Shown here: piece by piece, positions 16,553 through 22,902 of the stretch
Numbering within the stretch: position 1 is the first letter of the stretch
Layout of the letters: every line of letters begins with the position of its first letter
Assembly (NCBI RefSeq): GCF_900111685.1
Contig: NZ_FOHX01000001.1
Location: 186,001 to 250,000, forward strand
DNA length: 64,000 bases
Direction: 5' to 3'
From: Nonomuraea wenchangensis
GTDB lineage: Bacteria > Actinomycetota > Actinomycetes > Streptosporangiales > Streptosporangiaceae
Program-made: the position numbers and the translations under genes
The notes under the pieces: generated by a model
Database searches by the model: none
Seen by the model: the letters and a program-made list of their open reading frames with translations, nothing else
Told to the model about the DNA's origin: nothing

Positions 16553-17506
16553 ATGTCCGTCTCACTCGCTGCCGAACTCAACACCAGGCGACTGCTTGAG
16601 GCCGCCGGCCGGGCCCCGTCGGTGCTCAACACCCAGCCCTGGCGGTTCCGCGTGGTCCACGGGGAGTTCGTCGAGGTGCTCGCCGACCAGGACCGGCGGC
16701 TGCGCGTCAGCGATCCGCGTGGCCGCAGCCTGCACGTGAGCTGCGGCGCGGCCCTGTTCAACCTGCGGCTGGCGATGCGCACGGCCGGGCACCGGCCGAT
16801 CGTGTGGCTGCTGCCGTCGCCGGAGGAGGAGCCCGACCTGCTCGCGGCGGTGCGCATGGGCGCGGAGCTGCCGGTCCCGGCGGAGCACCGCGAGCTGTAC
16901 GACCTCATCCCGGTCCGCCGCACCAACCGCCTGCCGTTCTACGACCGGGCGCTGCCGCGTCCCGTCCTGGCCGAGCTCCGGCTCGCGGCCGCGCGGGAAG
17001 GCGCGGCCCTCCTGCCCCTCGACCGGCACGCCACGAGCGACACGCTCGGGTACGCCGCCGTCGCCGAGGACGAGCTGGCCGGCGACCACGACTACCGCGC
17101 CGAGCTGGCCGCGTGGACGATGCCGGGCGCGCGGTACGACGGCGTCCCCTCCTATGCGCACGGGCCGCACGCCCTGCGGGACCCGTCGCCCATCAGGGAC
17201 TTCGGGCGGCAGGAGTACACGGCGCACTTCGAGGAGCGGCCCCAGCTCGCCGTCCTCGTCACCGCGGGCGACCGGCCCGCCGACTGGCTGCGCGCCGGTC
17301 AGGCCCTGCAGCGGGTCCTGCTCGTCGCCGCCCGGCACGACGTGTCGGCCTCGCTGCTGAACCAGTCGCTCGACCTGCGCGACATGCGTGGACGCAGGGA
17401 CCCGCACCACCGGCGCGGGCACCCGCAGGCCGTCATCCGGTTCGGCTACGGGCCGTACGTGCCCGGCACACCCCGCCGCCCGGCGGCCGAGCTGGAGCTC
17501 AGGTAG
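16553..17506 (+). CDS. Acg-family nitroreductase-like protein
   Basis: A 317-residue protein of the tandem nitroreductase fold typified by mycobacterial Acg (Rv2032): LLEAAGRAPSVLNTQPWRF at the N-terminus, VSCGAALFNLRLAMRTAGH, and the PVRRTNRLPFYDRALP segment. Acg-type proteins bind FMN but have a lidded pocket and are classic dormancy (DosR) regulon members; they may store FMN rather than reduce nitro compounds. Start ATG with AGGAGG upstream. It lies between pflA and a convergent Usp gene, supporting a hypoxia role. Confidence 0.85.
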   Translation: MSVSLAAELNTRRLLEAAGRAPSVLNTQPWRFRVVHGEFVEVLADQDRRLRVSDPRGRSLHVSCGAALFNLRLAMRTAGHRPIVWLLPSPEEEPDLLAAVRMGAELPVPAEHRELYDLIPVRRTNRLPFYDRALPRPVLAELRLAAAREGAALLPLDRHATSDTLGYAAVAEDELAGDHDYRAELAAWTMPGARYDGVPSYAHGPHALRDPSPIRDFGRQEYTAHFEERPQLAVLVTAGDRPADWLRAGQALQRVLLVAARHDVSASLLNQSLDLRDMRGRRDPHHRRGHPQAVIRFGYGPYVPGTPRRPAAELELR

Positions 17507-17509
17507 TCC

Positions 17510-18211
17510 TCAGCCTCCCACCACCGCCACGGGGCAGGGCGCGTGCTGGAGGAGTGAGGCGGCGACGCCGGCGGGCGCGGCCCGCCGGCGGCCGGCGACC
17601 ACGAGGGTCGCGGTCCCGAAGTCGGCGGCCTCCTGGACGGGCACGCCCGGATGGCGGGCCGCCCACGCGGTCACGTCCGCCGAGGTGGCGAGGGGCACCC
17701 GGCGCAGGGCGGCCTCCTCGAACGCGAAGTCCAGCACGGCGGCGTCCGGGTCGCGGTCGGCCACGACGACCGGTCCCGGCTGCGACGCCGCGGGCAGCGG
17801 CCCCGGCCCGCGCACCACGATCACGGGGCAGTGGGCGTGCGTGGCGACGTACCCGGCCACCGAGCCCACGACCGCTCGCGGCAGCGCGCTGAGCCCGCGC
17901 GAGCCGACCACGACGAGCGCGGCCTCGTGGGAGAGCTCGACGAGGCGCTCGGCGGCGGGACCCTCGTGCAGGTCCGTCTCCACGGTGAGGCCGGAGCTGG
18001 TGTGGCGGGCGCAGTCGGCGCCGTGCCACAGCACGTGCTCGGCCGCCTTGCGCAGGTGGGACCTGGCCTCCTCGGGGGCCTCGCCGTACGGCCACTGCCA
18101 GGCGTGGGCGACGGTCAGGGACAGCCCGCGGAGCTCGGCCTCGTCCAGCGCCCAGTCCAGCGCCTGCATCGAGAAGGCCGATCCGTCGTAGCCGAGAACG
18201 ATGTGCTTCAT
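17510..18211 (-). CDS. universal stress protein, second domain shortened
   Basis: A 233-residue UspA-like protein. Domain 1 (about 1-140) is complete: IVLGYDGSAFSMQALDWA, and the ATP-binding G-2x-G-9x-G(S) motif in [18 protein letters not shown], ending HCPVIVVRG. Domain 2 (about 145-233) is shorter than usual by roughly 50 residues, begins PVVVADRDPDA and lacks the glycine motif, so only the first domain should bind nucleotide. ATG at 18211 with GGAGG upstream. A DosR-like box lies about 80 bp upstream. Converges with the nitroreductase gene (3-bp gap). Confidence 0.85.
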   Translation of the reverse strand: MKHIVLGYDGSAFSMQALDWALDEAELRGLSLTVAHAWQWPYGEAPEEARSHLRKAAEHVLWHGADCARHTSSGLTVETDLHEGPAAERLVELSHEAALVVVGSRGLSALPRAVVGSVAGYVATHAHCPVIVVRGPGPLPAASQPGPVVVADRDPDAAVLDFAFEEAALRRVPLATSADVTAWAARHPGVPVQEAADFGTATLVVAGRRRAAPAGVAASLLQHAPCPVAVVGG

Positions 18212-18292
18212 GCCGCTGCCTCCTGTCCGTACGCCTGCCCACGTCAGAGTGGCCCTACCACCAGCCTCGTACGGGCGGGCGCGGCCCCGGCA

Positions 18293-18306
18293 GGGACTTT
18301 CGGCCC
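18293..18306. promoter_or_regulatory. DosR/DevR-like box upstream of Usp gene
   Basis: GGGAC-TTTC-GGCCC, the closest match in the window to the mycobacterial core GGGAC-TWWA-GTCCC. It is about 80 bp upstream of the minus-strand Usp start at 18211. Confidence 0.55.
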
Positions 18307-18350
18307 GCATGCCGGGGCCGTCCGGCTCTGACTGACCCCCGGCAGCACGA

Positions 18351-18379
18351 CGCCCACCTCCGGCGTCCGGAGGTGGGCG
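18351..18379. terminator. hairpin downstream of DoxX-like gene
   Basis: CGCCCACCTCCGG-CGT-CCGGAGGTGGGCG: 13-bp perfect arms and a 3-base loop, starting 15 bp past the DoxX-like stop on the minus strand. It probably separates that gene from the downstream Usp transcript. Confidence 0.7.
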
Positions 18380-18393
18380 GGTGACCGATCGTG

Positions 18394-18918
18394 CTACTTG
18401 AGCCAGGGGGTGCGCTGGACGATCGGCAGGTTGCCGAGCCCTAAGGTGCTCCCGGCGCCGGCGAGCGCGAGGCCGATGAGGACGAGCGAGTAGATGATGT
18501 GGTCGTCCATGAACGGGTTGGTGTCCAGCGGCAGCTCGGCGGCCCACATCAGGAGCAGCATCGCGGTGCCCGCCCCGGCCGCGACACGGGTGCCGATGCC
18601 GAGGACCAGGGCGAGGCCGACGCCGAGCAGGCCGGCCATGAACAGCCAGTCCACCCAGCCCTGACCGGCCAGGTTCGAGAAGAAGCCGCCGAGGGCGTTC
18701 TCTCCGGTGCCCTTGAGGAACCCGGTCGTGGGGCTTCCGCCCGCGGTCCAGGCGCGCTCGGCCGGCGTCGCGAAGCCCCAGCCGAAGGTCTTGTCCAGGA
18801 ACGCCCACAGGAACACCCAGCCGATCGCGATCCGGGTGACCGCCCAGACGTAGTCGACGGGGCGGCGCGCTCCCGCGGTGCCGGTTTCCATGACGGGCCT
18901 GTTGCTCGTGGCGGCCAT
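18394..18918 (-). CDS. DoxX/DoxD-like membrane protein
   Basis: A 174-residue protein with four hydrophobic helices: YVWAVTRIAIGWVFLWAFLDK, VDWLFMAGLLGVGLALVLG, GAGTAMLLLMWAAELP and IIYSLVLIGLALAGAG. The pattern of R-IAIGWVFLWAFLDKTFGWG and DDHIIY fits the DoxX/DoxD family (the large-subunit side of thiosulfate:quinone oxidoreductase, and redox-stress membrane complexes). The ATG at 18918 follows GGGAGG. It is divergent from the GH65 gene and shares the upstream DosR-like box. Confidence 0.75.
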   Translation of the reverse strand: MAATSNRPVMETGTAGARRPVDYVWAVTRIAIGWVFLWAFLDKTFGWGFATPAERAWTAGGSPTTGFLKGTGENALGGFFSNLAGQGWVDWLFMAGLLGVGLALVLGIGTRVAAGAGTAMLLLMWAAELPLDTNPFMDDHIIYSLVLIGLALAGAGSTLGLGNLPIVQRTPWLK

Positions 18919-19012
18919 GACGGCCTCCCTTCCCAGGGTGATCGCTTTCCGTGTCGTACCAAGCACACCAGCCGCTCGACCACGGCAGCAGTGTCGTACG
19001 CCCTCCGGCGCC

Positions 19013-19026
19013 AGGACCTTGGTCCC
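19013..19026 (+). promoter_or_regulatory. DosR/DevR-like box in DoxX/GH65 divergent region
   Basis: AGGAC-CTTG-GTCCC, with inner palindrome GGACC-TT-GGTCC. It is 37 bp before the GH65 ATG and about 95 bp upstream of the DoxX-like ATG, so it could serve both. Confidence 0.55.
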
Positions 19027-19063
19027 CTGTATGGGCCGGTGGTGCATGGGTAGCGTCATCGCC

Positions 19064-21361
19064 ATGGCCACTCTCGCTCCGGCCAACCCTTGGACACTTG
19101 TCTACGAGGGCTACGATCCCGCCGCCGAAGGGCTGCGGGAGGCGTTGTGCACGCTCGGCAACGGCCGCTTCGCCACCCGCGGCGCCACGCCCGACGGCCT
19201 CTGCCGCACTCCGGGCACCTACCGGGCCGGCTGTTACGACCGGCTCGCCTCGCGGGTGGCGGGCCGTACGGTCGTCAACGAGGACCTGGTCAACCTGCCC
19301 GACTGGCTGCCGCTGACCTTCGCCACGCCGGGCTCGGACTGGTTCCATCCGGACGGGGCCGAGCTGCTGGAGTACCGCCAGGAGCTCGACCTGCGGCGCG
19401 GGGTGCTGCTGCGGGAGCTGCGCCGGCGCGACGACGCCGGCCGGATCACCCGGGTACGTCAGCGCCGCCTGGTGTCCATGGCCGACCCGGCCCTGGCCGC
19501 GCTGGAGACCACCTTCACGGCCGAGAACTGGTCGGGGCCGCTCCGCGTCCGCGCCGCGCTGGACGGGACGGTGACCAACCACGGCGTCGCCCGGTACCGC
19601 GACCTGCGCGGCGACCACCTCACCGAGCACGCGACCGGGGACGAGGACGGGCTGACCTGGCTGACGGCGACGACCCGCTCCTCCCGGATCACGGCCGCGC
19701 TCGCCGCGCGGATGGACGCCCCCGTTCCCGGCAGGGCCGAGCGGGAGCCCGGCCGGATCGGCACCGAGCACGTGCTGCACGCGGAGGAGGGCGTGCCGGT
19801 GACGGTCACGAAGATCGTCGCGCTGGTGACGTCCCGCGACCCCGCCGTCCACGACCCGCTGTCGGCGGCGCTGCGCTGGGCCGGGCAGGCTCCCCCCTTC
19901 GAGGAGCTGCTGGCCGCGCACGAGGCGGCGTGGGAACGCCTGTGGGAGCGGGCCCGGCTGGAGGTGGGCGGCCCGGAGCTGGCGCAGCTCGTGCACCTGC
20001 ACGTCTTCCACCTCCTGCAGACGCTCAGCCCGCACACCTTCGACCTGGACGTCGGCGTGCCCGCCCGGGGCCTGCACGGCGAGGCCTACCGCGGTCACGT
20101 GTTCTGGGACGAGCTGTTCGTGCTGCCGTGGCTGAACCTGCGCTTCCCCGACATCTCGCTCGGCCTGCTGCGCTACCGCTGGCGGCGGCTGCCGGAGGCG
20201 CGGGCGGCCGCGCGCGCGGCCGGGTACGACGGCGCGATGTTCCCCTGGCAGAGCGGCAGCGACGGCCGCGAGGAGACCCAGACCTTCCACCTCAACCCCG
20301 ACTCGGGCCGCTGGCTGCCGGACGTCTCCCACCTGCAACGCCACGTCGGCCTGGCCATCGCGTACAACGTGTGGCAGCACCACCTGGTGACCGGCTCCAT
20401 GAGGTCGTGGTGCGCCGACCTGCTGACGGACATCGCCCGCTTCTTCGCCTCGCTCGCCGTGCTCGACCCGGCCTCCGGCAGGTACGAGATCCGCGGCGTC
20501 ATGGGACCGGACGAGTACCACACCGCCCGTCCAGGCGCCGCGGCCCCCGGCCTGGACAACAACGCCTACACCAACGTCATGACCGTGTGGCTGCTGGCCC
20601 GCGCCCTGGAGCTCGGCCTCGCCCGCCCCGGGGAGAGCGCCCGCTGGGCGGACATCACCCGGCGCATGCGGGTCGACTTCCACGACGGCGTCATCAGCCA
20701 GTTCACCGGCTACGCCGACCTGGCCGAGCTCGACTGGGGCCGCTACCGGGGGGTGCGGCGGCTGGACCGGGCGCTGGAGGCGGACGGCGACGACGTCAAC
20801 CGCTACAAGGCGTCCAAGCAGGCAGACACGCTGATGCTGTGCTACCTGCTCACCACCGACGAGCTGCTGGACATCCTGCGCCGGCTCGGCTATCCCGCCG
20901 ATCCCGAGCTGATCCCCCGCACGATCTCCTACTACCTGGACCGGACCAGCCACGGCTCCACGCTCAGCTCCGTCGTCCACGCCTGGGTCCTGGCCCACGC
21001 CGACCGGGCCCGCTCCTGGCAGTTCTTCGCCGAGGCGGCGCTCAGCGACATCAAGGACGTGCAGGGCGGCACCACGGCCGAGGGCATCCACCTGGGCGCC
21101 ATGGGCGGCACCCTCGACATGCTGCAACGCTGCTACCTCGGACTGGAGCCGCGCCCCGACGGCCTGCGGCTCGACCCGTGCCTGCCGGAACGGCTCGGGT
21201 CGCTGTCGTTGCCGATCGAGTTCCGGGGGCGCCGGCTCCTCGTCGAGGCCGACCACGAGCGGACCCGCGTGGACGGCATCACCCTGCCGCGCGGCGCCGC
21301 CGCCACGATCCCCTTCCCGCCCCTGATCATCCGGCGTCCGGGTCGGGTTCGAGGTAGGTGA
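19064..21361 (+). CDS. glycoside hydrolase family 65 (trehalose/maltose/kojibiose-type phosphorylase)
   Basis: A 765-residue GH65 enzyme: N-terminal beta-sandwich (about 1-270), then the (alpha/alpha)6 catalytic barrel with FWDELFVLPWLNLRFP, GAMFPWQSGSDGREETQ and VMGPDEYHTARPG, whose Glu is the general acid. RTSHGSTLSSVVHAWVLA and the KASKQADTLML segment are also typical. Such enzymes phosphorolyse an alpha-glucoside disaccharide, giving beta-glucose-1-phosphate without ATP; the substrate cannot be fixed from sequence. The ATG at 19064 is chosen; 19046 is an alternative. Its end overlaps the convergent TetR gene by 35 bp. Confidence 0.85.
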   Translation: MATLAPANPWTLVYEGYDPAAEGLREALCTLGNGRFATRGATPDGLCRTPGTYRAGCYDRLASRVAGRTVVNEDLVNLPDWLPLTFATPGSDWFHPDGAELLEYRQELDLRRGVLLRELRRRDDAGRITRVRQRRLVSMADPALAALETTFTAENWSGPLRVRAALDGTVTNHGVARYRDLRGDHLTEHATGDEDGLTWLTATTRSSRITAALAARMDAPVPGRAEREPGRIGTEHVLHAEEGVPVTVTKIVALVTSRDPAVHDPLSAALRWAGQAPPFEELLAAHEAAWERLWERARLEVGGPELAQLVHLHVFHLLQTLSPHTFDLDVGVPARGLHGEAYRGHVFWDELFVLPWLNLRFPDISLGLLRYRWRRLPEARAAARAAGYDGAMFPWQSGSDGREETQTFHLNPDSGRWLPDVSHLQRHVGLAIAYNVWQHHLVTGSMRSWCADLLTDIARFFASLAVLDPASGRYEIRGVMGPDEYHTARPGAAAPGLDNNAYTNVMTVWLLARALELGLARPGESARWADITRRMRVDFHDGVISQFTGYADLAELDWGRYRGVRRLDRALEADGDDVNRYKASKQADTLMLCYLLTTDELLDILRRLGYPADPELIPRTISYYLDRTSHGSTLSSVVHAWVLAHADRARSWQFFAEAALSDIKDVQGGTTAEGIHLGAMGGTLDMLQRCYLGLEPRPDGLRLDPCLPERLGSLSLPIEFRGRRLLVEADHERTRVDGITLPRGAAATIPFPPLIIRRPGRVRGR

Positions 21362-22127
21362 CGGCGATGCTCGCCGCCGCCATGCCGAGCAGCGACCAGT
21401 CGGCGGCGGCGCTCGCGCCCGTGGGGTTGCCCGGCACCCGCCGGGTGAGCAGCTCCGGGTCGGCCGCCGCCATGATCACCAGCCCGCGTATCGTGGCGGC
21501 GGCCATGGTGCCGATGAGAGCGAAGCTGCCGCCCGAGTCCGGCCGTACCCGGTAGCCCAGGGCGGTGGCCACCGTCTCCCAGCCGCGCGCGATCCGGTCG
21601 GCGAACCGCCGCTCCGAGCGGGCCAGCGCGGCCTGGACGTCCGCGCGCACGTCGCCCTCCGGCAGGCTCAGGAACGTGGCCTGCAGGGCCAGGTAGGTGC
21701 GCCACTCCGGAGAGCCGGACACCGTTTCCAGGTCGCCGGCGGCGGTCACCCGCAGCAGCTCGGTGACCAGGTCGTGCCGGCCCTGGGGCGAGGCGAGCTC
21801 AGCGGCGCGCTCGGCCAGGACCGCGGCGACCAGCCGCCGGGCGGCCTCCCCGTCGGCGGCGGCCGCGGGTGCCGCGCCCGCGGCCAGCTCGCGCAGCAGG
21901 TCGGCGAAGAACAGGTCCTTGTACGGCCAGCGGCGGTAGACGGCGGCCCTGGCCACGCCGGCGTCGCGGATGACGTCCTCGAAGCCGAGGTGGTCGAGCC
22001 CGACGGTCAGGCCGTCGCGGTTGACCATCGCGAGAGCGGTGTCGAGCATCCGCCGCTCGGTCTCCTGGTCGCTCAGCCTGGGGCGGCGGCGTCCGGGGCC
22101 GTCGCCTGAGGAGTACATTCGAGCCAT
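21327..22127 (-). CDS. TetR-family transcriptional regulator
   Basis: A 266-residue regulator: TetR HTH at about 30-75 (LGFEDVIRDAGVARAAVYRRWPYKDLFFADLL) followed by an all-helical ligand/dimer domain. The longer C-terminal domain (about 180 residues) has no recognisable ligand signature. The most likely start is the ATG at 22127 (MARMYSS), whose start codon overlaps that of the divergent CPBP gene on the shared CATG; an ATG at 22118 is possible. An inverted repeat begins 6 bp upstream, consistent with autoregulation and control of the CPBP gene. Confidence 0.85.
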   Translation of the reverse strand: MARMYSSGDGPGRRRPRLSDQETERRMLDTALAMVNRDGLTVGLDHLGFEDVIRDAGVARAAVYRRWPYKDLFFADLLRELAAGAAPAAAADGEAARRLVAAVLAERAAELASPQGRHDLVTELLRVTAAGDLETVSGSPEWRTYLALQATFLSLPEGDVRADVQAALARSERRFADRIARGWETVATALGYRVRPDSGGSFALIGTMAAATIRGLVIMAAADPELLTRRVPGNPTGASAAADWSLLGMAAASIAVTYLEPDPDAG

Positions 22128-22902
22128 GAGACATGGTATCTCAAGTACCATTACCTACTTCCTGCTGGTGTTCCTGCTGTCGGTCCCCTTCGTGGCGGCG
22201 GGCTCGCTGACCGGCGCGCAGATCCTGCCGGGCGTTCCCCTGGCGGGGCTCGCCTTCGTCTGCCCGGCGGTGGCGGGCATCGTGCTCGCCCGCCGCGCGG
22301 CCGGGGGCGCCGGGGTGCGGGCGTTCCTGGGGCGGGCCTTCGACGCCTCCCGCGTACGGGACAAGAGGTGGTTCCTGCCGGTCGTGCTGCTGTACCCGGC
22401 CGTGGTGGCTCTCTCGTACGTCCTGCTGCGCCTGGCCGGCGTCCCCTTGCCGGACCCGGACGTGTCCCTGGTCCCGGCGGCGGCGCTGGCCGTCGCGCTG
22501 TTCGCGGGAGCGTTGTGCGAGGAGCTGGGCTGGTCGGGCCACGCCACCGAGCCCCTGCTGGCCCGCTGGGGCGTGGCGGGAGCGGGGCTGGCCGTCGGCC
22601 TGGTCTGGGCCGTCTGGCACTGGGTGCCGCTGCTCCAGGTCGGCCGTACGGTGCCGTGGATCGCCTGGTGGTCGCTCGGCACCGTGGCGGCGCGCGTGAT
22701 CATGGTGTGGCTGTTCGCCGCGACGGGCGGCAGCGTCCTCGCCATGGCGCTCTTCCACACGACGCTCAACCTGGCGTGGCAGCTCTTCCCGGTGAACGGG
22801 TCACACTTCCCGTTCGCGCTGGTGGCCGTGCTCATGGCGGGCACGGCGGCGGCGGTCGTCATCGGGAACGCCGCCCGCCGACGGTCGCCGACGGCTCAGT
22901 AG
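22126..22902 (+). CDS. CPBP-family intramembrane glutamic endopeptidase-like protein
   Basis: A 258-residue membrane protein with about seven hydrophobic helices. The Abi/CPBP motifs are present: ALCEELGWSGH (the paired glutamates), LVWAVWHWVPLL (His) and MALFHTTLNLAW (His). Members cleave substrates inside the membrane or act in bacteriocin self-immunity; substrate unknown. The ATG at 22126 shares CATG with the divergent TetR start, and GAGGAG lies upstream inside the TetR coding region. Its end overlaps the rph-like gene by 7 bp. Confidence 0.8.
   Translation: MRHGISSTITYFLLVFLLSVPFVAAGSLTGAQILPGVPLAGLAFVCPAVAGIVLARRAAGGAGVRAFLGRAFDASRVRDKRWFLPVVLLYPAVVALSYVLLRLAGVPLPDPDVSLVPAAALAVALFAGALCEELGWSGHATEPLLARWGVAGAGLAVGLVWAVWHWVPLLQVGRTVPWIAWWSLGTVAARVIMVWLFAATGGSVLAMALFHTTLNLAWQLFPVNGSHFPFALVAVLMAGTAAAVVIGNAARRRSPTAQ
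22133..22151. promoter_or_regulatory. TetR operator candidate
   Basis: ATGGTA-TCTCAAG-TACCAT, perfect 6-bp arms with a 7-bp spacer (19 bp in all), lying just inside the CPBP coding start and 6 bp upstream of the divergent TetR start. Size and symmetry fit a TetR dimer site. Confidence 0.5.

Noticed and set aside
18240..21256. A minus-strand open frame of over 1000 codons across the GH65 gene, joined in frame to the Usp gene
   Set aside because: Only its end (17510-18211) is real. The rest is antisense to the GH65 enzyme, passes through the DoxX-like gene and has the composition of a shadow frame.
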